Shown piece by piece: positions 18,863-27,269 of a DNA stretch of 64,000 nucleotides (positions within the stretch are counted from its first letter, which is position 1; each line of letters opens with the position of its first letter). Below the pieces are notes generated by a model. It saw nothing but the letters and a program-made list of their open reading frames with translations. It made no database searches and was not told the origin of the DNA. The DNA is from Vicingaceae bacterium (GTDB taxonomy: Bacteria > Bacteroidota > Bacteroidia > Flavobacteriales_E > Vicingaceae). The translations under genes and the position numbers were made by a program. The stretch covers positions 310,001 to 374,000 of the forward strand of contig JAGYIE010000002.1 of NCBI GenBank assembly GCA_018402765.1. Reading direction: 5' to 3'.

Positions 18863-19267
18863 TTATTTCTTTCTAGTCTTAAATAGGCTGTTATTCTTTC
18901 GAGAGCTACCGCCCTTACTACTTCTCTTATAGTTGCTACCCGATGATTTTAACCTACTCTTCTTAACAGTTCGTTTTTTACTAAACTTACTCTTAGGTCC
19001 CTTAATGAGTTTTCCTTTTCGCTTAAATAGACGTCTATTTTTCTTTTTCTTATATTTTTGTAAAGCTGCTCGGCTTCCACCTTTAAAGGGGTTGCTATAG
19101 TATCCTTTTTTAGAGGTCTCATCCTTACCTGTGCTTGCAGACTTGTAAGCGATCTTTTTAGCTCTGCTAGGTGTATTAAACCCCTTATGGCATGATGTAG
19201 TTAATATAACTAAAGCGAAAAAGAAAAGGAATAAAGGCCCTTTAAAGCTTTTGGTAAACGTTTTCAC
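18863..19267 (-). CDS. Very basic lipoprotein of unknown function, 134 residues
   Basis: A signal peptide ending at the lipobox 'LTTSC' (Cys26) is followed by about 110 residues dominated by Lys, Arg, Ser and Gly ('KKKKNRRLFKRKGKLIKGPK' in the middle). There is no fold I recognise and the mature part is probably disordered. The positive charge suggests binding to an acidic partner such as lipopolysaccharide, polysaccharide, or extracellular DNA, but this is only inference. It stands alone between the YfiR-like gene and the universal stress protein gene on the same strand. Confidence 0.65.
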   Translation of the reverse strand: MKTFTKSFKGPLFLFFFALVILTTSCHKGFNTPSRAKKIAYKSASTGKDETSKKGYYSNPFKGGSRAALQKYKKKKNRRLFKRKGKLIKGPKSKFSKKRTVKKSRLKSSGSNYKRSSKGGSSRKNNSLFKTRKK

Positions 19268-19303
19268 AAATTAGAATAATTTTAAGTAAAGCTACTAAAG
19301 TGC

Positions 19304-19327
19304 ATTAGACTATGCGAGAAGTCTAAT
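19304..19327 (-). terminator. Hairpin after the universal stress protein gene
   Basis: Eight-base perfect arms 'attagact'/'agtctaat' flank an 8-base loop and touch the stop codon of the minus-strand stress-protein gene. The following minus-strand sequence is not T-rich, so it is a weak terminator candidate or an mRNA 3'-end stabiliser. Confidence 0.35.
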
Positions 19328-20157
19328 TAATTTATCTCTGGAAGCACAAGTAAAGGTATCGCTGTTTTTAGTGCTACAGTTTTAGTATTTGACGAAGAAA
19401 ATAAGCGCTTAAATAGTCCATGTTTTCTTGAAACCATCGCCAAAAGAACGTTATTACTTAATTTTGAAAAATTTACCAATTCATTACTTGATTTCGAATG
19501 ACCTACATAAACATCTTTTATCTGAAGTGGTAACAAATAATTCTCAATTGCTTTTAATTCTATTTTTTGCTCTTTCTCTAAAGTATTTCTTTTATCTAAA
19601 TGCATATGGAGTAATTGAACACTATTGACAAACTTTTCTGCTAGTTGCTTTAATGGAGCTAAACTGTCCATTGTATTCAAAGGAACTAAATCCGATGCAA
19701 AGGTAATTTCATCTATTGAAGAATAGTTTGCTCCTAATGGAATGGCCAAAATTGGCAATTTTATTTCATTGATCAATTTCGTGGTATTACTCCCAACAAA
19801 GATTTCTTCCAAAGCTGACATTCCTTTTGTACCCATTATAACAAAATCAACCTCCCACTGAGAAGAGATTTCCTGAACTGTTGAGTTTAACTCACCAACA
19901 CTAGACAACATCTCTATTGTTAATGATGAATATTTATTCTGATTATTGATTTCTTCTTGTAAATCATTCAACCCTTTTTCAGCGTCTTGTTTTAAAATAT
20001 CCAGTATAGATACCACTAGATTTGATTTGCTATGTGGTACACTAACACAATTCAAGACTTTTACAGTTGCGTCGCTTTCTATCGCAAAATCTAGCCCAAA
20101 GAATAGTGCATTCTTAGCGGTATCTGAAAAATCTGTTAAAACTAATATGTTCATCAA
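19327..20157 (-). CDS. Universal stress protein, two UspA domains
   Basis: A 276-residue cytoplasmic protein built from two UspA units. The first starts 'MNILVLTDFSDTAKNALFFG' and ends with the nucleotide-binding style 'VIMGTKGMSALEEIFVGSNT' and 'LPILAIPLG'; the second runs from 'DEITFASDLVPLN' to 'KTAIPLLVLPEIN' and its G-x9-G loop is degenerate ('LLAMVSRKHGLFKRLF'). UspA proteins respond to stress and may bind ATP or AMP. It starts four bases after the response-regulator gene on the same strand, so its expression is probably tied to the two-component system upstream. Confidence 0.9.
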   Translation of the reverse strand: MMNILVLTDFSDTAKNALFFGLDFAIESDATVKVLNCVSVPHSKSNLVVSILDILKQDAEKGLNDLQEEINNQNKYSSLTIEMLSSVGELNSTVQEISSQWEVDFVIMGTKGMSALEEIFVGSNTTKLINEIKLPILAIPLGANYSSIDEITFASDLVPLNTMDSLAPLKQLAEKFVNSVQLLHMHLDKRNTLEKEQKIELKAIENYLLPLQIKDVYVGHSKSSNELVNFSKLSNNVLLAMVSRKHGLFKRLFSSSNTKTVALKTAIPLLVLPEIN

Positions 20158-20161
20158 TTTA

Positions 20162-20872
20162 TTATTTATTTTCTTCTTTTCTTATATACAACTTAAACCC
20201 CTTTCCATGAATATTAATTATTTCAATATTCTCATCAGCCTTTAAATACTTTCGAAGTTTTGTTATGTAAACATCCATACTTCTAGAGTTAAAATAGTTA
20301 TCATCTCCCCAAATTAGCATTAAAGCTGCTTTTCTTTCTAAAGTTTTACCATCACTCATGGCTAAAAGCTTAAGTAAATCGTTTTCTTTTGATGTCAACT
20401 TTTCTTCTTTGCCTTCTCGCGACAAAACTCTTCTCTCAGAATCAAACAAATAACTACCTACCTCGAATTTTGTTTTATCTTTAGGAATACCGCCATCTAC
20501 TGATCTTCTAAGAATAGCTTTAATTCTCATTAATAAAACTTCCATACTAAAAGGCTTCGTAATATAATCATCAGCCCCTAATGTAAACCCCTCTATCGCA
20601 TCATCTTTCATGCTTTTAGCAGTTAAAAATACGATCGGAATTTCAGTATTTATTTCGCGTATTTCTTTTGCTAATGTAAACCCATCCTTTACAGGCATCA
20701 TAACATCTAATATACACATATCAAATGATTGATTTAAGAACTTTCTTAATCCTTTTTCACCATCATTTGCTAAAGTTGTTTCATAGCCTTTTGAATTTAG
20801 GTACTCACTTAACAAAGTTCCTAAATTTTCATCATCTTCAACTAATAAGATGTTTCCATTAATTTCTCGCAT
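20162..20872 (-). CDS. OmpR-family response regulator (RprY-like)
   Basis: A 236-residue DNA-binding regulator: receiver domain with acidic pocket 'LLVEDDE', phosphoacceptor Asp56 in 'CILDVMMPVKDGF' and the Thr/Lys switch 'VFLTAKS...DYITKPFS', then a winged helix ('LTSKENDLLKLLAMSDGK' and 'SRSMDVYITKLRKYLK'). Size and sequence style resemble RprY of Bacteroides. It lies three bases downstream of the histidine kinase at 20876-22447, its evident partner, and four bases before a universal stress protein gene. Confidence 0.92.
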   Translation of the reverse strand: MREINGNILLVEDDENLGTLLSEYLNSKGYETTLANDGEKGLRKFLNQSFDMCILDVMMPVKDGFTLAKEIREINTEIPIVFLTAKSMKDDAIEGFTLGADDYITKPFSMEVLLMRIKAILRRSVDGGIPKDKTKFEVGSYLFDSERRVLSREGKEEKLTSKENDLLKLLAMSDGKTLERKAALMLIWGDDNYFNSRSMDVYITKLRKYLKADENIEIINIHGKGFKLYIRKEENK

Positions 20873-20875
20873 ATC

Positions 20876-22447
20876 CTATTTAATTAGTGGGAAGTAAACA
20901 GTAAACTTACTACCATGACCTAATTTACTTGAAAAGGTCAATTTACCTCCGTGTTTTTGTACTATTTCTTTAACGTAGTTTAACCCCAATCCAAAACCTT
21001 TCACATTGTGAATATTTCCTGTGGGAACTCTATAAAATTTTTCAAATATTTTTTTCTGATCAATTTTTGATATCCCTATTCCGTTATCTTCAATGGCTAA
21101 ACCAATATTTGTGCCGATTATCTCAGTTGACACATGAATTTCTGGAGATTCTTTAGAATATTTAATCGCATTATCTAGTAGATTAAAAACGAGATTGGTG
21201 ATATGCACTTTGTCGCCTTCAATCGTGTCGTCTAAGCTTACAAACGATGTAGTTATTATTCCGCCTCGTCTTTTTACTTGTATTTCTATGCTATTAATTA
21301 CATCATTCACAATAGTATTTAGTTTAATCTTTTTGCGCTTTAAATCAAAATCACCTGAATCCCAAACAGCACTTTTCAATACATTCTCTACTAATAAACC
21401 CAACCGCGAATTCTCCTGATTAATCATTCTAACATAATTTATACGTCGCTTTTCATCAACATTTAAGTCCTTGTCTAAAAGCGCCTCACAAGCTAACGAG
21501 ATGGTGGAAATTGGAGTTTTTAACTCATGAGTCATATTGTTTATAAAATCATTCTTGATTATCGATATTCTTTTTTGCTTGAAAATTGTACTCAACGTAA
21601 AATAGAAGATTCCAATTAGTATAGAAATCAAAATAATGGATGCTACTAATATTTGCCAAACCTTTTTGAGTAGGTATTTCGCTCTATTGGGAAATAAAAT
21701 CAACAATAAATCTGACTCCATTAAATAATCATTAGGAAAAAGTTCAACTCTGTAACTTGAGTTTAACAACTCATTTGCCCATTCGCTTTCTTGATTAGCG
21801 AGCAGCTCTTTGTTGTTCGCACTATAAACGTCTATAATTGCCTCTGCACGAATTCCGTGCACCTTTAATTCGTCTCTAACTAATGTATCTAGTGTGTTAA
21901 TATCAATCCTTTCTACTGCACTTTTATTAATACTTATAAATGCCAATTCATTGACAATGTCATTGACCAATACCGATTTACTTTTTATCTGATCCGGAGT
22001 TAACCCTTTGTTTAACGAACTTGGTAAATTTTCAGACCTCAACACTCTTTTTTGTGTCTTTCGAATAATAAATGTGTTAGAATCCTTAAAAGAAGGCCCT
22101 GGAAATTCTATTTTAAACTGTTCTCGATTGGGGTTTCGTCCTGAAGAATCGAGGCTTACTATTGGACTTTTTAGCCCATTAACTTGCATCCCTTCTTCAG
22201 TTTCATCTTGTAGATAAACGCTTAAATCAGATGAATTTGCTTGATTAAACTTTTTACTTACCTGAGTAATTGCTTCTTTTTTTTCTAACTTAAATATTGC
22301 CCTATCAAGACTTTCCATTACAGCCTGATCAAACTTCTCACGGCGTAATTCAATGGCATTTTCTATCCAATACAATTGAATAAGAAGGATACCAAAGAGG
22401 ACTATTGAAGTAACCGAAATAAGCAGTAAAAAGTTAGATTTTTTCAC
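20876..22447 (-). CDS. Membrane sensor histidine kinase (RprX-like)
   Basis: A 523-residue kinase. Membrane segments are at about 6-26 and 266-288, enclosing a roughly 240-residue periplasmic sensor. The H-box is 'FINNMTHELKTPISTIS' (His307), followed by the N-box 'NLLDNAIKYS', G1 'DNGIGISK', F 'FEKFYRVP' and G2 'KGFGLGLNYV'. It should autophosphorylate and pass phosphate to the adjacent OmpR-type regulator. A TATCTTCG box on the minus strand at 22459-22452, just upstream of the ATG, is close to the Bacteroidota -7 consensus and also occurs before the ASST-like gene. Confidence 0.92.
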   Translation of the reverse strand: MKKSNFLLLISVTSIVLFGILLIQLYWIENAIELRREKFDQAVMESLDRAIFKLEKKEAITQVSKKFNQANSSDLSVYLQDETEEGMQVNGLKSPIVSLDSSGRNPNREQFKIEFPGPSFKDSNTFIIRKTQKRVLRSENLPSSLNKGLTPDQIKSKSVLVNDIVNELAFISINKSAVERIDINTLDTLVRDELKVHGIRAEAIIDVYSANNKELLANQESEWANELLNSSYRVELFPNDYLMESDLLLILFPNRAKYLLKKVWQILVASIILISILIGIFYFTLSTIFKQKRISIIKNDFINNMTHELKTPISTISLACEALLDKDLNVDEKRRINYVRMINQENSRLGLLVENVLKSAVWDSGDFDLKRKKIKLNTIVNDVINSIEIQVKRRGGIITTSFVSLDDTIEGDKVHITNLVFNLLDNAIKYSKESPEIHVSTEIIGTNIGLAIEDNGIGISKIDQKKIFEKFYRVPTGNIHNVKGFGLGLNYVKEIVQKHGGKLTFSSKLGHGSKFTVYFPLIK

Positions 22448-22620
22448 ATTACGAAGATACCTACTGAAATGAAATTACACATTCTGTTTAACTATTATTA
22501 ACACGCCTTAACGCTTGCTTAACAACTCATTATAATAATCAGGTTTAACTTGGCCACAAGTAAGATTTTAAAGTAAATTATATAGTTCCATTTATGTTAA
22601 CATCTTAAAACTACAGTCAA

Positions 22621-22652
22621 GAGATACCCTTATGGGTATCTCTTTGTTTTTT
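22621..22652 (+). terminator. Strong intrinsic terminator with no protein gene upstream
   Basis: Nine-base perfect arms 'gagataccc'/'gggtatctc' with a TTAT loop are followed by 'tttgtttttt'. The orientation is plus, yet the only upstream neighbour is the minus-strand histidine kinase starting at 22447, so any RNA ending here begins within 22448-22620. The aldehyde dehydrogenase ATG is 44 bases beyond. It may end a small RNA or act as a leader attenuator. Confidence 0.8.
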
Positions 22653-22696
22653 AAGTCCCTTATTGCTTACATTTATCTCATTAATTTTTCAACTAA

Positions 22697-24142
22697 ATGA
22701 TACTATTACAAAACTATATAAATGGCGAGTTAATTGCTCCAAAAAGTAATTTATACATCGATAATTACGATCCTGCAACAGGAAACATATATTCTCAAAT
22801 ACCTGATTCTGATTATACTGATGTAAATAATGCTGTAGAGGCAGCAGAAGCTGCTTTTAATTCATGGAGCAATACGACAAAAGATGAAAGATCAAGAATA
22901 CTTTATAAAATTGCTGATTTAATAGAAGCTAATTTAGACCGATTAGCTGCTGCAGAATCAATGGATAATGGCAAACCATTAAGTTTAGCAAAACGTGTAG
23001 ATATTCCTAGAGCTGCGCATAACTTTAGATTCTATGCAACCGCTATTATTCATTACAGCTCTGAGTCTCATAGTATGGAGGACAAAGCGATTAACTTCAC
23101 ACACAGAGATCCTGTAGGTGTGGCAGGATGTATATCGCCTTGGAATCTCCCACTTTATTTATTTTCTTGGAAAATAGCACCAGCCTTAGCCGTAGGAAAC
23201 TGTGTAGTTGCTAAGCCTTCTGAAATTACTCCTATGACTGCATTTTTACTCTCAGAATTATGTATTGAGGCAGGACTTCCTAAAGGCGTTTTAAATATTG
23301 TACACGGATTAGGCCCTAAAGTTGGTGAAGCAATTGTTTCTCATCCAAATGTGCCATTAATTTCATTCACAGGAGGCACTCAAACGGGAAAACACATAGC
23401 ACGAATTGCAGCTCCTATGTTCAAAAAATTATCTTTAGAATTAGGTGGAAAAAATCCAACTATCATCTTTGAAGACTGCGATTTTGAGCGTATGCTAAAC
23501 ACTGTTATCGCTTCATCTTTTGACAATCAAGGACAAATATGCTTATGTGGGTCAAGAATTTTTATTGAGAAATCATTATACGATAAATTCAAAACTGCAT
23601 TTGTTAATCGAGTAAATGCTCTAAAAGTTGGTGACCCTAATGATGAATCAACTAACCTTGGTGCGGTGGTGTCAAAATCTCACATGGAAAAAGTGCTTTC
23701 GTATGTAACACTTGCGCAAGAAGAAGGGGGAACAGTCCTAACCGGAGGCTATCAAATTCAATTGGAAGGCCGGCTAAAAGACGGCTACTACATTGCTCCT
23801 GCTGTAATTGAAGGACTTGATTATACCTGCAGAACGAATCAAGAAGAGATTTTTGGACCAATTGTTACCATCACACCTTTCTCTAGCACTGAAGAAGTTC
23901 TAAAAATGGCTAACAGCACAAAATATGGCTTAGCAAGTAGTGTATGGACAAGCAATATTAGCAAAGCCAATATAGTAGCCAAAAAGCTTCATGCAGGAAT
24001 TGTTTGGATTAACTGTTGGCTTTTAAGAGATTTAAGAACTCCATTTGGTGGAGTAAAACAAAGTGGTGTAGGCAGAGAAGGAGGTAATGAGGCACTGCAA
24101 TTCTTCACTGAACCAAAAAATGTATGCATCCAGTATCAATAA
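22697..24142 (+). CDS. Aldehyde dehydrogenase, 2-aminomuconate/2-hydroxymuconate semialdehyde type
   Basis: A 481-residue NAD-dependent dehydrogenase. The catalytic general base is Glu248 in 'LSLELGGKNP' and the nucleophile Cys282 in 'NQGQICLCGSRIF'. The C-terminal 'CWLLRDLRTPFGGVKQSG' and 'FFTEPKNVCIQY' are typical of the muconic semialdehyde subgroup (ALDH8/DmpC/AmnC), which oxidises aminomuconate semialdehyde in the kynurenine branch of tryptophan breakdown. That substrate is an inference from the motif, supported by the RidA-type aminomuconate deaminase-like protein at 49595. Upstream is a plus-strand terminator hairpin, so the gene may have a regulated leader. Confidence 0.88.
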   Translation: MILLQNYINGELIAPKSNLYIDNYDPATGNIYSQIPDSDYTDVNNAVEAAEAAFNSWSNTTKDERSRILYKIADLIEANLDRLAAAESMDNGKPLSLAKRVDIPRAAHNFRFYATAIIHYSSESHSMEDKAINFTHRDPVGVAGCISPWNLPLYLFSWKIAPALAVGNCVVAKPSEITPMTAFLLSELCIEAGLPKGVLNIVHGLGPKVGEAIVSHPNVPLISFTGGTQTGKHIARIAAPMFKKLSLELGGKNPTIIFEDCDFERMLNTVIASSFDNQGQICLCGSRIFIEKSLYDKFKTAFVNRVNALKVGDPNDESTNLGAVVSKSHMEKVLSYVTLAQEEGGTVLTGGYQIQLEGRLKDGYYIAPAVIEGLDYTCRTNQEEIFGPIVTITPFSSTEEVLKMANSTKYGLASSVWTSNISKANIVAKKLHAGIVWINCWLLRDLRTPFGGVKQSGVGREGGNEALQFFTEPKNVCIQYQ

Positions 24143-24169
24143 AATATAGACCCTAAAATCGACCATGAG

Positions 24170-24664
24170 ATGCAGAGCCTTTTTTTACAAATTTTGCTGA
24201 TTCCCATAAGCTTAATCTTTTCATTACAAGGATTAGCGCAGCAATCCTTTAATATTGATAAAAGAGGAAAAGTAAAACGGATAAAATATTATGTTGGTCA
24301 AGACATAAATCTACATTATAGCAATACCAAACTTTATGGTCACTTAACTGCATTAAACGATTCATCAATTACAGTAGAAGGAGTTGTTATTCCTATTTCT
24401 ACAATTAAATATGTTGTTCACCCTAGACAAGCATTCATTTGGGTATTTATAAGAAAAGTAGGTTATAGGGCAGGTATTGGTTATTTTATTTTAGATGCAG
24501 GAAATAGATTAATTAACAGTGAAAGCCCCGCAGTAGACGCCCATACTTTAAATGTTAGCATACCTCTAATTGGGCTAGGAGCGATAGGATCGTTAATAAA
24601 GAATAAACGATTTAAAAATAAAGGCTATAATATGGGTGTAAATGACTTGAGCATTAATAACTAA
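24170..24664 (+). CDS. Exported protein of unknown function, 164 residues
   Basis: An N-terminal signal peptide ('LISLIFSLQGLAQ'-like) precedes a compact domain: 'YYVGQDINLHYSNTKLYGHL', then 'LNDSSITVEGVVIPISTIKYVVHPR', an SH3-like beta pattern I have seen in Bacteroidota secreted proteins of unknown role. A hydrophobic stretch follows ('VGYRAGIGYFILDAGNRL' and 'LIGLGAIGSLI'), perhaps a hairpin in the membrane. It begins 27 bases after the aldehyde dehydrogenase, but there is no evident functional link. Confidence 0.65.
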   Translation: MQSLFLQILLIPISLIFSLQGLAQQSFNIDKRGKVKRIKYYVGQDINLHYSNTKLYGHLTALNDSSITVEGVVIPISTIKYVVHPRQAFIWVFIRKVGYRAGIGYFILDAGNRLINSESPAVDAHTLNVSIPLIGLGAIGSLIKNKRFKNKGYNMGVNDLSINN

Positions 24665-24736
24665 TTTTATGAGTTTTGAACAGTAAAAGTGTTAATAGAA
24701 AGGAGTAGTTAAATAAAATAGCCGCAAAGAATAAAA

Positions 24737-24744
24737 TATATTTG
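24737..24744 (+). promoter_or_regulatory. Bacteroidota -7 promoter element (TATATTTG)
   Basis: TATATTTG exactly matches TAnnTTTG and lies 17 bases before the ATG of the first SPOR-like gene. A -33 TTTG was not clear. Confidence 0.55.
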
Positions 24745-24760
24745 CCTTAAAGAGAATAGT

Positions 24761-26002
24761 ATGCAATTAAGAACCTTAATTACCATCCTACTACTACCCA
24801 TATTTTTTTTTGTAAAAGCTCAATCCAGCGAAAAGGAGTTTCAATTTAAATTCAATTTGGCAAAACATGAGCTATCTCATAGAAAAATGAAGCAGGCTCT
24901 ACCCTCATTATTAGATTTATATGAAATGGATAGCACAAATGCTAATATTAACTATCTAATTGGGGTTTGCTTCGTTGAAGGAAACATTGTTTCAGAAAAA
25001 TCGATTTACCACCTATTAAAAGCAAAAAAAGATATAGAAGTCGACTATAATTCAGATAGTTATTCAGAAAGAAATGCTCCAATATATGTGTATTATTATC
25101 TCTCTATAGCCTACAGTCAGAATAAGTTATGCGACAATGCAACGAGTGCTAGAAATTCTTTTATGGAGATCTATACGTTCGAAGATCAATATTACCCTAC
25201 TGAATTAAAAAGATGGTTAGATAAATGTATACAAACTGATGAAGTAGTTATTACTAACCTTGATTTTCTGAAGAAAAACGAAGAAAAGATAGAAGAAAAA
25301 AATTTGGCTATTGCCTCTAAATCGATAGCACAAGCAAAAGAAAACACTTTGCCTCCTCAAAAAAGTGAAATAACAACAAACCTTCCAAAAAGATCTTCAA
25401 AAGTAATTACAAAAGATATAGAATACACAACTACAATGCCGCTATATGGAGTCCAAGTTGGTGCTTTTAAAGAAATTATGCCAGTTAGACGCTTCCCTGA
25501 CTTAAAAAATGTGGATGCATTTATCGATAAGGATGGCTGGGTTAGATATGTTATCGGTCACTTTTCATATAGATCCCAAGCGGAATCGCTAAAGGATGTA
25601 ATTATAAGTGCAGGTTATCCTGATGTATTTATTGTAAATGTAAATAATGAGAAAAAATATACCGAATCAGTAGTTAGTATTGATGATTTAAGCTTACGAT
25701 CTGTTATTTCAGGACCTATCGAATTTAAGGTACAGCTAGGAGCTTTTAAATCTAAAATTCCGAAAAATATGGCAGAAAGCTATTTAAAAATTAGCCATAT
25801 AGAAGAATCCCAGGGTGATGATTTTACATACATTACCTCTACATCATTTCCCAGTTATTCTCAAGCTATTCGTGCTAAAGATCAATATGTAAAAATTGGT
25901 GTTGCTGATGCCTTTATTGTTGCCTTTAACAAAAAGAAGAAAATTCCACTAATCGAAGCCCTTAACTATACGCACGAAAACCCAATTTCAATCCTCCAAT
26001 GA
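24761..26002 (+). CDS. Exported TPR protein with two SPOR-like domains (copy 1)
   Basis: A 413-residue protein with a signal peptide ending near 'FVKAQSSE', TPR-like helices (about 25-160), a Lys/Glu-rich linker, then two tandem SPOR-like domains: 'LYGVQVGAFKEIMPVRRFPD' with 'VIGHFSYRSQAESLKDVI', and 'FKVQLGAFKSKIPKNMAESY'. SPOR domains bind denuded peptidoglycan glycans or act as structural modules, so a cell-wall location in the periplasm is likely. The last four bases overlap the start of a clear paralogue, which shows tandem duplication. Confidence 0.75.
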   Translation: MQLRTLITILLLPIFFFVKAQSSEKEFQFKFNLAKHELSHRKMKQALPSLLDLYEMDSTNANINYLIGVCFVEGNIVSEKSIYHLLKAKKDIEVDYNSDSYSERNAPIYVYYYLSIAYSQNKLCDNATSARNSFMEIYTFEDQYYPTELKRWLDKCIQTDEVVITNLDFLKKNEEKIEEKNLAIASKSIAQAKENTLPPQKSEITTNLPKRSSKVITKDIEYTTTMPLYGVQVGAFKEIMPVRRFPDLKNVDAFIDKDGWVRYVIGHFSYRSQAESLKDVIISAGYPDVFIVNVNNEKKYTESVVSIDDLSLRSVISGPIEFKVQLGAFKSKIPKNMAESYLKISHIEESQGDDFTYITSTSFPSYSQAIRAKDQYVKIGVADAFIVAFNKKKKIPLIEALNYTHENPISILQ

Positions 26003-27171
26003 TGAAGAACTCAATTATAACGGCGATGTTCGCAGTTGTCCTTTTTACACAAATAGGTGCTATAAATGCTCAAAACACAGAAGAAAAGTTATTCAATCAG
26101 GCTAGGCAATTATTAGCAATGAGGCAGATAAAAGAGGCAATCCCTAGCCTTGAAACTCTATACAATACCAACCCTAATAACTGTAATTATAATTTTTTAT
26201 TAGGAGCGGCCTATAGGGAACTTGGAACAAACAAAGAATCGGCAATCTTTCATTTAAAGAAAGCTGTGGTTGAAATTACAGAAGACTATGATGCTTCAAC
26301 ATACACTGAATTAAAAGCTCCAATACTTACCTATTACTATTTAGCCACAGCTCAAGTTGATAACGATTTGTGTCTAGAAGCAGAAAAGTCATTAGAGAAT
26401 TTAAAAGGATTTGGAGAAAAGATTGATAGCTATTTCGTCAGAGAAATTGAACGAAATCTGCAAAAATGTGATTACGAAGCAATCCCTGAAGCAGTAAAAG
26501 AAGAGGATGTTCCTTTGGCAGAAATTATAAAAGAAAAACCTATTGTAAACAAGCGTACTAAAGATGTTAGTCTGAAAAAAAAGGATCCATTGGCAGGTAT
26601 GGTAACAAAAACAATTAGCTATACAACAAAATCTCCTTTATGGGGAGTGCAAGTTGGTGCATTCAAAGAGGTTATCCCAACTAGCAGATTTGATCAAATC
26701 AAGAATGTTGATGCTTTTATAGATGAGAAAGGTTTAATTAGGTATGTTGTAGGACACTTTGCTTATAAACAGCAAGCGGAATCACTATTGGAAGTTATTA
26801 GAAATTCAGGAGTACCTGATGCTTTCATTGTGGATGTCAACAACCCAAATAAATTTAACCAGTCAGTAGTTAGCGTTAATAACATCAACATAAAGAATGG
26901 CATAGTCGGTAAAGTAATATATAAAGTCCAAGTTGGTGCATTTAAGAATGAAATCCCAAGTGAAGTGGCAGCTACCTATTTAACAGTAGAAGGTATCGAG
27001 GAAACAAACTATGAAGGATTAACTTTACTATTAGTTGGGCAGTTTTCTACTTATGAGGATGCAGACAAACACAAAGGGAATTTAAAAGAAAATGGGATTA
27101 ACGATTGTTTTGTTGTCGCATTTAATAATAGGAAAAAAATATCTATAAAAGAAGCCAAAAGAAATGAGTAG
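25999..27171 (+). CDS. Exported TPR protein with two SPOR-like domains (copy 2)
   Basis: A 390-residue paralogue of the preceding gene, same order: signal peptide ('FTQIGAINAQ'), helical repeats, charged linker, 'LWGVQVGAFKEVIPTSRFDQ' and 'YKVQVGAFKNEIPSEVAATY'. Both copies keep 'VGHFxYxxQAESL' and end in 'AFNxKKKI-x-I-EA'. It begins inside the previous stop (ATGA overlap). Divergence is high, so this is an old duplication, and the two products may form a complex or a length-variable scaffold. Predicted periplasmic. Confidence 0.75.
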   Translation: MMKNSIITAMFAVVLFTQIGAINAQNTEEKLFNQARQLLAMRQIKEAIPSLETLYNTNPNNCNYNFLLGAAYRELGTNKESAIFHLKKAVVEITEDYDASTYTELKAPILTYYYLATAQVDNDLCLEAEKSLENLKGFGEKIDSYFVREIERNLQKCDYEAIPEAVKEEDVPLAEIIKEKPIVNKRTKDVSLKKKDPLAGMVTKTISYTTKSPLWGVQVGAFKEVIPTSRFDQIKNVDAFIDEKGLIRYVVGHFAYKQQAESLLEVIRNSGVPDAFIVDVNNPNKFNQSVVSVNNINIKNGIVGKVIYKVQVGAFKNEIPSEVAATYLTVEGIEETNYEGLTLLLVGQFSTYEDADKHKGNLKENGINDCFVVAFNNRKKISIKEAKRNE

Positions 27172-27224
27172 TGTAGTTTAAAGAATCCCTAAAGAGTTAT
27201 CAAACACATAAATTAGTTATGCGC

Positions 27225-27259
27225 AAAAAAAAGGCTCTGTAAGAAATCTTGCAGAGTCC
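27225..27259 (-). terminator. Terminator after the Omp28-type gene
   Basis: On the minus strand the sequence reads 'ggactctg', a loop of about twelve bases, then 'cagagcc' and eight T residues. The stem pairs apart from one bulged A. It ends the convergent omp28-like gene at 27270. Confidence 0.8.
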
Positions 27260-27269
27260 ATTGACACTT

